Below, piece by piece: positions 1 to 40,050 of a DNA stretch of 64,000 nt. Below the pieces are notes generated by a model. It worked only from the letters and a program-made list of their open reading frames with translations. It had not been told where the DNA came from and made no database searches. The first letter of the stretch is position 1. The number at the start of each line of letters is the position of its first letter. Origin of the DNA: Camarhynchus parvulus (taxonomy: Eukaryota > Chordata > Aves > Passeriformes > Thraupidae); assembly GCF_901933205.1 (NCBI RefSeq), contig NC_044574.1:7338733-7402732 (forward strand), read 5' to 3'. Both the position numbers and the translations under genes were made by a program.

Positions 1-2891
1 CCACATCTTTCTTAGAAAAAGATGTATATGTTCTCAGAAAAAGTATAAGCCATCCTTATTTTGGATGGGAATATTACTCATCCCTAGAGTCATCAGAGCA
101 CTTACTTGAAACAAGTCTTGCAGAAAAATGGAAATAGCTCTGTCGCCTGACTTGAGAGCAGTGCGTCTCCAAAAATAAATAGATGAAACATAAAAGCAGA
201 GTCATTTCATTGAAACTTAAATGAAATAACCAACAGATATAGATCTTGTGACAGTATTATGTGAAGCATCAAAATACCTTGGAGGTTTGCAACATGAAAA
301 TAACGCTGTCATATGTGTTGATTTGGGGTTTTCTGCTTGAACAACTTAGCTAGGTGTTGAAAAGCTGTTCTGCAGAAGGCTTGATAAATTAATTGCTCTT
401 TTCATCCTTGGCTTGTGAGACTTAAAGAGGTCTTAAAGGATATGTGTTCTTCACTTCTCTGTTACTTACAGAAAAATAGGAGCTATTTCTGACAGAGGTG
501 TTGTATGTTGCTGGTAGGTGGGTAGTAATGATGTGGAGGAGTAAAAGTTATTTACTTGTTAAAGCTTTGCTGACTGTGGGGGTGTGTCTGAAGGCATTGC
601 TGAGTGTTTTGGGTGCAAAGCTCCATTTTAGTTTAATTGCTCATTTGTTTTTGACTGCCTGAAAGACTCTGGGGAATCTTATAGCTACTCAGAAAGAACA
701 AAAGGCCAAAAAATTATTTAACAGTAAAAGTCCTCTGAAATACAAAGGTCTTGTTTCTGCTCCAAACCCTCAACTCCCAACTGTCTTCTCCATAATCTCT
801 GCCCCGAGCAAAATTATTGTTTTCTTTAGGGCCTTCAGCCCCATGTGGGATCTCTGTTGCCTCCTGTGTTTAGACAAGGATCTCATGAACTGCTGAGATG
901 GCCATAATAGAATTGGATGGTTCCTTTCTTTAACACCTTAGTCACTCTTAAAAGAGAGCTTTAAAACACAGCAGGTTTCTTAGGTTCTGAAAATGATCAT
1001 AGGGAAACCTAGGCCTTTGTGTTCTCCCTTTTGTATCCTGTTTAATATGCTTGTTCCCTCAAGTTCTGTTAATATCCAGCAGGGTAAGTCCAGATAGACT
1101 TGCTTCAGAGGGTTTTGAAAAGAATCTGCAGCCTTTCTAAACATACTAGAAGGATCAAGAAACAAGCAAGAGCTGTATAGATCCAGATACAAAGCCATAT
1201 AAGAAGAGCCTTGTGGAAGCAGAAGGGGTCTAACCTTTGAGCCTGGCTGCCTCGAGTTCTTAGTTGTATTGAGAATATTTCTCAAGGTTGCCTTCACATC
1301 TGATAATACTGCAGATATCTAAAAAGTGAAAGGGTGTTTTGTCTTGAGTTAGTATTTGCCTGCTGAATAGGAAGAGACCCAGTTTATAACTCAAACAAAA
1401 TACTTGTCACCAAATTCTGTTACAAAATAAAGCTAAAGTCAGCAGCACAAGTAACTCCCAACTTCAGTAATAAAAATAACTTGTGCTACAGATGTTTACA
1501 TGGATGTTAAGAGACTCTTGTATAGTGACTAGTGTTTCAGATACTTGAATTTGGTATCAAGGGCCAGATCAGAGTCAGGCTTAATTGGGGGGAAGAGGGG
1601 AATAAGCTCGGTGAGCTTTCCTTGCAAGTTTTCTCTCATTTCACTTTGCTGTTCAAATACTGATCCTTCCAGAGGAAGTCTGTCTATGGGCAGGCATGGT
1701 AAATGCAATTAGAGCCAACCTGTGCTTCCAGAGCTGGAGCTGTACCGTGTATGATACTACAGTTTGAGTTCTGGAAAGGTCTCTGTGTCAGCATGGAGTG
1801 CAGAGTGGGCTGCCAAAAGCCTACCAGGTTCTTCCAGCTGCCAGAGCTGTGCAGTCATTCAAACACAAGCCAGCAAGTTTAAAGTCACCACAGGGCAATC
1901 TAACTTGCAGTTGCATCAGCAGTGATATATTGCAGATGGGAAAGGTACTAACCATCCTCTGCTGGTTTGCCTTTACCTTAGCAGGCACATTAAAGTTCTG
2001 CCAGCTTTCTGGAGTTCTGTAGCCTGACCTGGCCCAGAGTTGTCACATGCTGTGTACTGAGTCAGCTGGCTTGGAATGATGGCTCTAAGGTTGAAGGAAA
2101 GCAACTGAGCTGAGTGTTTTGGTTTTAATTAAAAATATTGTGGCAATACCTTGAGGGATTGGTGGGTATTTTTTTTGCTGGGTATGCCAATATGTTGGTT
2201 TAAAATCATCCATCTAGTTCCTCTGGACAAATGTGTTTTCCTAAGTAAAGCTCCTTAACAAGGGATGCACGTTCCCACAGTAGCAGAGTTATATATAAAA
2301 TAATACCAGTTTAACAAAACTGATGATTTTGAAAAACTGCTTTTAGATCCTTGAATTACAGGTGCCAAGAGGCCAACCATTTGTATAATTTCCATTATTG
2401 CATGACTGATTAAAATGGCTCCAGTGTATTAGAAGTAATGTGGGTATACTCTGCATCACTCCTGAGTAGAACTAATCCAGCAGGACAGCTGCTGGAGGAA
2501 GAAGCCATGCATAGGTTAGAGGTGGAAATTTTGCTTTTCAACTGTTTGGATCAGATGACTGCGAACCTTCACAAAGCTCTTTGCAGGCTATTACAGCAAT
2601 TGCTGCCATAGTTGATACATTTCTGGTTTTGGATGAACTGCAAATTAAGCAGAAAAATGTATATATTCATAGTGTCAAATAGATCAAAACTTACTTCTGT
2701 GCAAGAATATCTCAGAACTGGACCAGCCATGCAGAAGCTTATGCACTGCCATAGGAAATATTTCTAAACAAAAGAAACACCACTGGGAGTAGCTATATAA
2801 CATATAAAGAATGCTTACAAACAATTACTGTGTTTGGCTTTAAAAGGAAGTTGAAAACATGCAGCTCTTACTGTTGGCTTTTCCTTTTCAG
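1..2891 (+). other. MAEA: MAEA intron 2, 3' part
   Basis: This is the 3' portion of the intron preceding the first visible MAEA exon. The acceptor is a pyrimidine-rich run ending in AG at 2890-2891. I looked for the missing coding exons (residues 1-84) and saw no matching reading frame. The sequence is unremarkable A/T-rich intronic DNA, and the short ORFs in it resemble nothing I know. Confidence 0.8.
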
Positions 2892-29646
<26,755 letters not shown>

Positions 29647-29816
29647 GTCTGTAAACCACAGGATGAAGTGCCGCTGGAATTTTGACACAGTGTATCTTGG
29701 CATACCCTGTAAAGGGGGGGGCCTTAATGTGTGGCAAAGAAGCAAAAGCTGCCACCTTGGGGAGCAGACCTGTCGGTGGCATTATTGTTTCTTGCGACCA
29801 AAGATCAATGAGCAAC

Positions 29817-29822
29817 AATAAA
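29817..29822 (+). promoter_or_regulatory. Poly(A) signal AATAAA, proximal, MAEA
   Basis: The hexamer lies 171 nt after the stop codon. A genomic run of 14 A (29,835-29,848) starts 18 nt downstream, right where cleavage would be expected. A second AATAAA occurs at 29,882-29,887. Confidence 0.65.
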
Positions 29823-30729
29823 CACTCTTGAAAGAAAAAAAAAAAAAAGAAGAGAGGAATTATGGCTTAAGTTTGTACTTGAATAAAATACACAAAAACA
29901 AATTTTGATTGTTAAGGTTTTGTAACATAAGGTCAAAAATTGGACTCTTCTCAAAGAAAAGTACTTTCATCTTCTAAAGGATAGCTTTCTTTAAAGATGG
30001 ACATTTGCACTGGGGGAAAACTTACAACAGATTTGAAATGAAATCCATTTTTCTTCCCTCTTTTTCACAATTGTCCAAGACCCTTTTGTTATCAAAAATC
30101 TCAGTACTACCAACGTGTTCTCCTTTAAGCTCCTCTTTGCCTTCTTTATGATCCTCTGGTGAAGTAATCCTGAACATGAATGATGTAACTTATTTCCATG
30201 GGAAGATATTTTTGATGTCTTTGACATGAGGTGGCTTCTCTGGAGGATCAGACAGGGACTGGTTTCAAGGAGTATGAAGTCTTTTTCCAAACCCAAATAT
30301 TTTAAGGAGGTTGCATAAGTATCAAAAAGAACTGAGAACATTTCAGGCAAAATCCAATGCTTGTTTAAATGTTCTTTTTCCAGTCTACCATAGTGTTAAA
30401 GTCCTTCTAAAGTTATTAGTTATGTGCATAGGGTTCAATATGAAATCATTAGTGCTACTGCCTTATTTCTTGCTTTGAGAATGTACTCACATGACAATGA
30501 GCTGGTATTCTTAAGTGTTGGGCGAAGTTTCTGAAGATGCCTTGCAGGATGATTACATAATTTTAGGGTCTAAATAGTATTCATTACTGAAACTAATAGT
30601 TCAATTTTAACAACTGCAGAACACATCCTTATGACTTTTCAAAAGAATTAAACCATTGTAGTTTAAACAAAACCATATTGTAGAGGTTTGTATTTAGCGC
30701 TTATTTTTGCATGTTGATGTTGATTAGCT

Positions 30730-30764
30730 AATAAAAGATTGTAAATGTAAGACATGTTAATAAA
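30730..30764 (+). promoter_or_regulatory. Paired distal poly(A) signals, MAEA
   Basis: Two AATAAA hexamers sit at 30,730-30,735 and 30,759-30,764. They are followed by GT/T-rich sequence (about 30,767-30,815) that could serve as a downstream element. They probably mark the end of a long MAEA transcript. Confidence 0.55.
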
Positions 30765-30785
30765 AATTGTTTTCCATTTCTTGAT

Positions 30786-33700
30786 TATATAAAACTAGAA
30801 AGCTGTTTTGTGTTTAAATGTAAAAAGAATTAAGTCTCAGTGGCCTCTCTTCAAAGGACTCGAACTTCCACATGTTGGTTTTCAGTGTTCTGCAAGATTT
30901 AAAAGAAAAAGAAGAAAACTAACAACACGCATGCATACAAAAAAACCAAACCAAAAAACCCCAAAAATTCCCCAGCAAACCAAAAAAATGCCACACAGCA
31001 ACCATAAATGTTTTTCAGAGCATTTCAGTCAAATAAGTATTTTTGGTTGAAACTTTTCGTATATGAACTCCAGTATACTCCAGGGTTTTTTCTGTCTCTT
31101 CCTAGAACACTGCCTCTCACTGTCCTAGAGCCTTCCTGTTAAAAAGGTGTTGTGGGTGATGTTAGGCATGGGTTTTTCATGCTTTAAAGAATACTAATAA
31201 AGCACAGGCAAAGGACACAACTTCTTTTCATGTTCAACACTTAAAGGTCACAGATATTACTAAACTTCTGGTACTAGCCACTGTGGAACTGTAAATACAT
31301 GAGATTTCCAGGGAGGTGTGTCTGAAAAAGTTCCATTTTCAGTGGGCATCAATTATTGATGCTTCAGAACAGATGTATCTGGACCACTGCAGTGCTCCAG
31401 ACAGCTTGTCATGGGCCTGTGCTCTGCACTCACTCCTGCAAAGGAAGGGTCTGTTCTCTGGGCACTTTCTGAAGTGGCAGATTTAATGATTCCTTAGAAC
31501 AAATGCAATGTACCAAGAGTATGTGGGAACAGATACTGAGAGAACTTAGGTTAGTAACTGGAGTAATTTCCTTTCAGTTATGCAGTAACTGCTCTCTTCT
31601 CCTGGGGCAAGAGTTGGAGCACCCTCAACTCAGAGTTGGGGGAGGATGTTACCCTGAGGAGCAGTGTTACTCAAACCCACGTGGAACAGCACCTCCTTTT
31701 CTTTGGGCCACTGTTTAGAGCATCACTGCAGAAGGGCAAGCATAGCTTTGAGCATGGCAACCTCACTTTTCCCATCTTTACAAGAATTCATAAAAGGCCA
31801 AAGCAAGAAAGAAGCAGTAGGTTTCTATTGGACCTGAGGAATGTGTGGTAAATGCACAACAATTGTAGGGCATGGAAATTGTTGCTTTTGCTTCTCTTAA
31901 ATACCAGTTAGAGCTGTGGTTTCCTGAGACCAGCCTTTTTTGATTTCTGTGACCTGAGCAGAGTGATGGAGAAACCCACACTCTCCAAAAAAACCTAGTT
32001 TGGGATGGGAGGAGAAGAGAACAGCTGTCCTACAAGGAGGGCCTCTGTTTCTGGGAGGTGTGATTCCAGAGGGCCAGGTGCCAACAGGAGGACTCAGTCC
32101 CTGCTGGTGTGTCACTGTTACAAGGGAAGGTTCCAGAGGGAGTGTAGGGGAGCTTCAGCTGTGTGTTAGCTCTGATTGCTCGCTTTGGAAATCTGCAGTC
32201 ACCCATCCCATTCTGACTGCAGCAGGGCCTGTGTGCCAGAGGCAGCTGTGGCCTCCTGGCTGAACTGCTGGGCTGCTCTCAGGCCTGCTCTGCCATGGCT
32301 CTGGGAGCCTCCAGCTGTGTGAGGGTCAGAAATGGCAGCAGTCTGTTCTGCTTTGGTGCAGCTTGGAGCTCTAGTTTGCATTCCCTGGCTGCTCAGTGGG
32401 CTCCAACAGAGGTGTTGGTTCACAGCTCATCTCACAGGTGGCCCCAGACATCAAACCAAGAGCAGCTCAGGGTGGTTCAGGGTAAGTATAAAGTTATTTG
32501 AGATGGTAGAAACTCTCTAGTAAAGCAAAGATTCTTTCCTCTCAAGATCTGGCTGAGCTGGAAATCAACACTGTCTTTCGCTGGGATGTTTTTTCAGTCT
32601 TGCCAGGCAACAAGGCTCTGGATTTTGGTTGTGGTGTTCCTGTTTGAAGGCAGCAGTTTGTCCCAGTTGTGATCAGGACAGGTTACTCTGATTCCCACAG
32701 TTACACCAAGGATGAGAATTGCCTTAACCTTCTTCTTGTGGTCCACAGCCCTGCTCTAAATGCTGAAGGTTTTCCAGTGTTGCAAAAGAGACACTGGTAA
32801 CTCTTCACAGTGCCCTGCGGGCTTTGCTACCTGTTTCAGCTTCCATTATCTTCCAGGCTGAGAAGGTTCAGGATGCTGAGGTCACAACATTTTGTAGGTA
32901 GGAAATAGCAAAGCTGATAACAAACTCTGGTAAAACATTTTCCTGCAAGCTTTAAAGACTGATGAAGTAGTCAGTGTTCGGTTGTTGGTTTTTTTTTTTT
33001 TTAATATAAGCATGGCCTTTTCTACTCAGTAATAAAATTACTCCTTGGGAAGAAAAAAGAATGTATTATTTAGGACAGGAAGAATGAGAAAATTACAGCT
33101 GGAAATCTGCCAAAAGAAAGCCTTTGAACATGCATAATGGGCCACTATTCAGAGGGGAAAAAACAGGAATACTCTGACTTGCTTTTTGTCAGCCTCAGGT
33201 AGCCTGAGCAGAAGCGTTGGGAAGCACAGTAAACACTTTTATTGAGGGTGCTTTGAGACCCACACTGTGACAACGTGCACTGGGTGTACAATAGAGGTCA
33301 CTTGATACAACAAAATGAGTATTTAAAACTTCTCCATCCTGCATTTTCATGTTTCATAACGAGGTATTCTGAACACCAAATAAAGCCCTGGCCAGATCCA
33401 CATTATAGGTGGTCGAGTCTGATCTTCATCTCCTCCTTGAGCAGATAATTTCCAGTAGTTCCCTCTAGTCCCTGAATCTATTCCTTGTTTGATGATGAGG
33501 GGGGTCAGAGATTCACCAGGATCTCCTTGCCATTATGCTTTTCCAGAGATTCAGTGTTTGGTTGGTTCTGCATCCTGCATCAGCCACACTAAAAGGCAGC
33601 ATTTTTCTTAATTCAGTCATTTATTTGAAAGATTTGTCCCTGTTAGCTAAGCTCTGAGAAATTTTCAGGAGCTCGACTTTCTTTTAGAAGGACATGTAGG

Positions 33701-34680
33701 ATGGGCAGAGCAGGACAGCAGAATTTCTTAACTCTTTACTAACACATCTTAGAGCCAGGTAGGTTCTGTATGTAGAAGTATCTCTGCACAGTCAGGGGAA
33801 AAAAATTGCAATCAAGGCCAGCGAGAGGGAGCAAGAAGTTCCAGTTCAGTTACTGTAGGATGTGAGGGCTGAAGATGTTTTTTGGCACAGCAGGTGTAGA
33901 GCCAGCACAAAGCTGTTCTACCTTACAGCTGGCTTTTGTGAGAAGTTGTGTGAGAACTAGACATTGAAAAAAAAACCACTGAGATGTAGTCCTGATCTCA
34001 GTTTGAACTGAAGTTCTAAAACTGTACATGGGAGTTCTTAACATCAAAAATAAAATTAGTCCTCATTGCTAGTTGGCAACAAGTTGATTTCACTGAGGAG
34101 CTCACAGTTGTGAATCAGGTATTTTCAACTACACAATAAAATCCTGCTATTTGATCATGTTACAATTATCAGAGATCTGTATGCTAAGCCAGAGGAAATC
34201 AGCTGTAGGAGAAGCAGCACCACAAGAAGAACAATAGGAAATAGCAGAACAACAAGGAACAGAAAGGACTGCTGAACAAGAAAAGCTGTTTGCTTTGACT
34301 CATCAGAAATGAGATCAAGCATCAGGGTAGAGCTAAGAAATGTTATCAGCCAGTTACCTTTCAAGGAGATTAAAATAACTGAAGCTTTTAAAAGTGAAAG
34401 GAGAAAAAATTAACATAGAAGTACTGTGTGACAGAGATCCAGACTTTGTTACAAAACTCACCCAGCACCTTGCTGCCTGCTCCTAATAAAGATGGGAATG
34501 TGCGACATGGGTGGGCGGCGTGGGGAGGGAGATGCGCTGAGGAAACCAGAAATAACTCAGCAACATGGAAGTGAAAAAAACTGTGCCTGTTAGAGAAACC
34601 AAGAGATCCTGGGATTGTTAATTGGTCAGCTCTAATGGAAAGAACCTGCTCCAGTGTCCAGTCTGGGAATCGGATCATGT
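30786..34680. other. Intergenic, MAEA to UVSSA, first part
   Basis: I see no gene here. Small ORFs overlap on both strands around 31,500-32,500, a moderately GC-rich patch, but none has a recognisable domain or splice pattern. Another AATAAA occurs at 31,196. I see no tRNA, rRNA or clear mobile element. Confidence 0.6.
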
Positions 34681-35140
34681 AGAATCAGAATGGTTTGGGT
34701 TGGAAGCGACCTTGCAGATCACCTCATTCTGACCCCCTGCCATGAGCAGGGACATCTTCCACTATCCCAGGTTACTCCAAGCCCTGCCCAGCCTGGCCTT
34801 GGACACTGCCAGGGATCCAGGGACAGCCACAGCTTCTCTGGGCACCCTGTGCCAGGGCCTCCCCACCCTCACAGTAAAGAATTTCCTCCCTCTATCCAAT
34901 CTAACCCTGCCTCTGCCAGTTTGAAGCCACTGCCCCTTGTCCTGTCACTCCATGCCCTTGTCAAAAGTCCCTCTCCAGCTTCCCTGTAACACCTTTAGGT
35001 TCCAGAAGGTGCAGGAAGGTCTCCCCAAAGCTTTTTCCAGGCTGAACACTCCCAGCTGTCTCAGCCTGTCCCCACAGCAGAGGGGCTCCAGCTCTCTGAG
35101 CGCCTCTGTGGCCTCCTCTGGCCTCACTCCAGCAGGTTCA
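34681..35140 (-). mobile_element. CR1 LINE fragment, minus strand, about 460 bp
   Basis: The + strand begins AGAATCAGAATGGTTTGGG, the reverse complement of a CR1 3' end. It continues collinearly through 'cacagcttctctgggcaccc', 'caccctcacagtaaagaat', 'ccttgtcctgtcactccatg' and 'tcagcctgtccccacagc' blocks to a 'gtggcctcctctgg' block. It is a typical 5'-truncated CR1. ORFs across it (up to 111 codons) are shadows of the repeat. Confidence 0.9.
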
Positions 35141-38100
35141 GATCCTTATGGTGGTGGGGCTGCAGAGGGCTCTGGTGCTGCTGTGCTGGAAGCTGGAACA
35201 CTCCTGGGTGTTCAGGTCATATCTCTCACACTGCAGCTGGAGCAGAGAAATCACTGAGCTGCTCAGTCCCCCAAACTAAAATGGAAAACTAAAGCTGGTT
35301 AAGTGGGGGATAACATCTGTACCTACTCCTTTGACACTATTTCCTATCCCATAAAATTAAATGTTATGTTGTGCATTTAAGGAAACAGTTATACCTAGCC
35401 CACAGAGCAGAGGAGCAAATTTTCCCAGGGAGATCATCTGCATTCCCAGCCAGGACTTTTTCCTGACAGAACCAGAAAGAAGACTGAGGAGAGGAAGATT
35501 ATAAGGTCTATTCACTTCAGGACAAAAAGATCTTTAACTAACTTAAATATTTTGTTCCCCACCCATGGAGATTGAGCAGGATCATATAGAAAAATTCCAC
35601 AAAACTAAATAAACAAATAATAAACCAGTAGACAATTTCCTTTTCTTTCTTTGCAAACCACGGCAAGACAAATTGCTCAGAAGAGCCAGGAGCAGAGCTG
35701 TGGGAAGTTCCTCAGGGTGCCCATGCGTGCCCCTTATGGAGATACCTCCTCTTTCAAGTAGCAGCTTTAGGGATGCAAAGCAGAGAAATATTTCATTAGA
35801 TACTGGAGAGGTCAGGGGGAAATTTATCTTAGAGAAGCTCAAGTTGCCCTGGATGCAGTCATTAAGGAAAAGCTTGTATTAATTCCCTCCAGGCAGGGCA
35901 TCATCCTGGCATCATGCTGCAATGCCCGGCTGACGCCTGCACTGGAACCAGCTCCGTGCCCTGCTGGCAGAACTGCTCAGGGACAGCAGAAACCCAACAG
36001 GCAGGGTTTGAACCCCTGGCTGCTTGTTGCTGACCCCCCTCCTTTTGAGGTGGCTCCTTGGTGGCAGCTGTTTTGCTCAGGGATATGGAGGAAGAGGCTC
36101 TTTCTCCACGAGGATTGTGACATGATTTTCCATTTTAAACCCTGCACCCTCAAGTCACAGGGTGTCTCATTGTCCTGCTTCTCCATGCACAGGAGCACAT
36201 GAAATTAGTTGTTCCTATTTGTGGCCATAAGGAACATCCCTTTACAGGGCTGACTTCCACCAGGAAACAGAAGAATTCAGGCTGGGTGCTGGGGGATGCA
36301 CCAGGGGAGAATCTCTGTGAGTGGCTGCTGGAGCAAGGGAAGCAGCAGCAGCACCTTGGGCAGTCTGTGCCAGCTGCAGACACCGGAGCAGAATGGGGAG
36401 GTCTGTGATGGAGGGGAGGGGAACGCCCAGCTCTGATCAGCTGAGTGCAGTGTCACATTCCTGTCTCAGGAGTGTTCCAGCCTGCTTCCTGCCTCTTTCC
36501 TGCAGTCAGCATGAGGCTTGAGCCAAACAGGCTCGGAGGCTGCAAATGGATCTTGCCCTCAGGGCATTTGAACTTGCCCCTCCTCTGGGTACAGAAGGTG
36601 CCTGGAGCAGCTGAGCTGCCAACCTTGGTGTGTGGGAGCTGAGCCACAGCCAGCTCCAGGAGGAACAACCCTGCAATGGGACAAATACCATGGAGTGAAT
36701 GATCCTATCTTGTCAGACAAAGAATAGATGAGAATTGATGCTGCTGATGCAAATCTGCTGGCTTCTCTCTTCCAGCAGCACTTTGCAAATGTTGATCTCA
36801 GATGTACGTACCCTCTGATGATCCAGGCTTTGTGGCATCTGTTTTCTTTGAATGTCACTGTCACATCCATTGCCAGCTATTTGGCTTCACTGCTGCATTA
36901 TCCTACTTCAAAAAACAGTGAATAAACAGGGTGCTGGTGTTACAGGACAGCTAATGATTCACTTTAACTACCAGGTGGAGAGAAAAGCCCAGAGGCTACA
37001 GCTGAATTGCTGGTTTGCTCTTTCAGTGAGTAACAGACCTTCTTTGACACACCTCATTTTTTATAATAATTGGAAAGAATGTCACCTCCCCTGTTAAGAG
37101 AGAAATTATCCTACCTTTGGCCAAAACATAGTCCCTGTGTCTCTGGGACTTTCTTCTGAGGAGGTAAAATTAAGAGTTCCTCACTGAAGTAAGATTAGCA
37201 GCTGCCACATCCAGAAATACCTCCCTTATTCTAAACCAATTAGCAAAGGATAATGACTGCTTTCTTTGCGCTGGGAAACCATAAATAACATCACCTGTGA
37301 TCTCTGCATTTGAGTGTGTGAGATGCTGGAGTAAATTTTTATCTGAATAAAGTGTTTGGCTTAGTTCTTTCCCTCCACATTTTGTATTTCCAGGAACACC
37401 ATGAAATCAGAGTGCTGGTGTCAGTTTTGTCTTGGCCAAAGAAGCCAAGAATCTTTGGGCCAGTGAACCTAACTAACACTGAAACTTTGGGTGGCTATTT
37501 AAAAAATATTATTTCAAAATAACACCTCAAGGTATAGGTGAAGATCATGCTCAGGTGAAGAGATACTAAAAGATCTAGGCTAAAACATGAAGTGTCATAG
37601 AACAAGTTTCTGGAATGTTCTAAAATTTTGTGCAAATCCCATTAAATACACCAGTATGGATCATTACTGTTAAAATACCAAAGATTAAAAATGCCAACTC
37701 CCAGCTTCATCTGCTCCAAGCACTTAGAGGGGCTGCTCCCACCATTGGAGGGAACCTTCCTATCACCCTTCTCTGTCCTTGGGTAATTGAGTCCTGAAAT
37801 TTGGAACATTCTTGAAAACTTCCAGCAGTCACTTTTAAATCAAGGATGCTTCAAAGAGACACAATATCCTTTTTCTTGCACTCTATTTGCAAAATACTCT
37901 CCCTCTGTGCTGTCCCTTCTCCAGGATCCACTGATAACTCCAGGAGTAGCCAGGTCCTGCTTTAACAGCTGCTGTCTGAGTCACCAGGAGTTTCATGTCA
38001 TGCCATCTCTGTTTTATCTAAAATGTCTTCTCTGTAATGTAATGCCTTCCAAAAGAGCCAGTGGCAACAGACTTCCAGTGTTCTGATTTTGGATGTCAAG

Positions 38101-39155
38101 TCTCAAAACTATTTACAATCCAGGGCTGTTTGGTTCAAGCACATCTGTCAGAAAAACATCATCATGACACAGAGAATCTTTCCTCACTGGTAAAATATGT
38201 GCCTGGTTTCCAGTTTGAATTCATCTTTTGTTCCTTGTGTTTTTCACTGCTATATCCAGAATCATTTAATGTGATCTTTTTCCCTGAAGATAATTTTATT
38301 TCATGAACAAGTTACCCAGCAATAGTCAAAACTGATTTAAATCTTTACTACTAGGCACTATTGCAACTATTTATTTTCTGCTGTTTGATCTTGAACCCTT
38401 CCTATATGTCACAGAATTTTTAAAGAACTTTATAAAATGCATATTATTTTAGTATTTTCTGTGCTGTTTACACATTTTACAGAGCTTAAACTACTTAGTG
38501 CTTTTTGTTATTGCTCTGAAACTGTTTAACCATGCTGTTCCCACAGTGTGATTCTGTATAATAGAGACATATTTGAAATTTGCTGATGGTTCTGAAATAG
38601 CAAGAACTGCTGCTTTTCTATGCAGCAAATACAGAATATGGATTGGCATTAAAATATTCCTGTGCAGTTCAAGATCCATGATACTTTTGAAGAGACAATG
38701 CAGTGTATTTCTGTGTCAGATAGATTTTGTTCCCTAGGGTTTTTACTGCACCATTTAAAACAGAGTCCAAGCAGTGATAGAAGCATTTGGAGATGAGAGA
38801 AACCATAGTGATTGCAGTAATTTGGATCCATGTTTGTAGTAAGCAAAGTTCCACTGTGTTTGACACATGCAATGGAGCCTCACAGCACTTCCATCATTTC
38901 CTCTGGAGCCACTTTAACCCAGCTGTGCTTATGGTGCCCAGGGCAGTGTTTTGGCAGCTCTGCTGTGATTTCAGTTCACCAGCACTGGCCTTTCAAGGCA
39001 GAGTCACTCCTCTGACAGGAACAGGTTTTACAGCTATAAAAAGAAGGAGAAATAATTTTTTCAGCAGCTTTTTGGTGCAATCAAGCTTTTTTCACTGATT
39101 TCTTAATAAGCTCAAATATATTCCATCTTGATTTTTTTAATTGACTTTAGAATTT

Positions 39156-39203
39156 GGGGAGGAGGGGGTGGTTTTGTTGGGCTTTTTTGGGGGGGTTGGG
39201 GTT
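39156..39203 (+). repeat. G-rich tract
   Basis: Several G-runs (GGGG, GGGGG, GGG, a run of eight or nine G, GGGG) separated mainly by T lie within about 50 nt. The arrangement could fold into a G-quadruplex. No gene context is visible. Confidence 0.5.
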
Positions 39204-39628
39204 GGTTTTATTTGTTTTAGGTGGATATTTGTGTGTGTGCATGTGTGTTTAGAAAAAAGGCAGAGTACCACTAGACATTTTTAAGGTTTCTGTATTTATC
39301 TGTCTCTGTATTTTGGTTTACTCATTTACCTCTACAAGAACAGTCATCCTTCTTGGAAAATGTCCCCACCTTCAGTGCTTTCTCAGACACATGTGTTCTC
39401 TTTTAAACTGTCATTAAAATTGTTTCTATGATATGACACTCAGGAATGCTTTGTTCAAACAAAATCTCTTCTTTGCCTATTTTATTGTGAGACTGTGGTT
39501 ATGTTTAAAGGTTCGGATCTGTTTCAAGATTTATTCCTGGCTTGGAAACAGTGTGGCTTTGCACAGAGATGGAAGATGCAAGAGAATGTGGGGAAAAGGG
39601 TTGAGAGTGGGGTTCTTAAGAGACATTT

Positions 39629-39682
39629 TATATATGTGTATGTATGTATGTGTGTGTGTCTGTGGGTATGTATCTATAGATA
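39629..39682 (+). repeat. TATG/TG microsatellite
   Basis: An imperfect run of TATG and TG units spans about 50 nt, including TATGTATGTATG and a short (GT)n. It probably varies in length. Confidence 0.8.
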
Positions 39683-39714
39683 AATATAGCATGCCACATT
39701 TAAATATCTGTCAC

Positions 39715-39797
39715 TTGTGGCCTTGATAATGCTGGGTTAATGGCTGGACTTAAGGATCTTGGGGATCTTTTCCAACATAAATAACTCCATGACTTTC
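39715..39797 (+). mobile_element. CR1 LINE 3'-end fragment
   Basis: About 80 bp matches the CR1 3' end, with wording close to 'ggacttgatgatcttggaggtcttttccaacctaaat' in the consensus: here 'ggacttaaggatcttgggg' and then 'atcttttccaacataaata'. It is a 5'-truncated remnant in + orientation, about 250 bp before the minisatellite. Confidence 0.8.
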
Positions 39798-40050
39798 CCA
39801 GGTGACCCCCAAGGTTTTAGCACATCCACCCCATTGCCACAGGCTGCTGTAAGCTCAAATCCTCCAGTTTAAAAACAAAATAAAATCTCTCGCTGACAGT
39901 GAAAACGATTTGGAGCTGATGCTGAAAACATCGAGCGGGATCTCCAAGGAGAGGCTTTTCCCCAGGAACAGCCCCAGCCTTTCCTGGCTGGACGGGCTAC
40001 AGGTGCTCCTGCATTGCCACCTGCTGGGGGCTGCGCCAGGGCGGAGCGGC

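Larger units (their letters stand above)
29647..30785 (+). other. MAEA: MAEA 3' UTR (probable extent)
   Basis: This is the stretch from the stop codon to just after the last closely spaced poly(A) signals. A short form would end near 29,835 and a long form near 30,780. The extent is inferred from signals only. A 119-codon minus-strand ORF at 29,991-30,350 lies inside it and has no recognisable domain. Confidence 0.55.
35141..39714. other. Intergenic, no gene recognised
   Basis: Unique-looking sequence with chance ORFs of about 60-105 codons on both strands. A GC-richer patch around 35,880-36,700 shows no splice-bounded conserved frame. A G-rich patch lies at 39,156-39,203 and a TATG/TG run at 39,629-39,682. 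Confidence 0.55.

Noticed and set aside
29991..30350. 119-codon minus-strand ORF opposite the MAEA 3' UTR
   Set aside because: No domain is recognised and there is no antisense promoter or poly(A) signal that would support a gene.
33225..33305. Possible minus-strand transcript end (AATAAA on the minus strand near 33,240)
   Set aside because: An isolated hexamer with no upstream coding frame or splice pattern on that strand.
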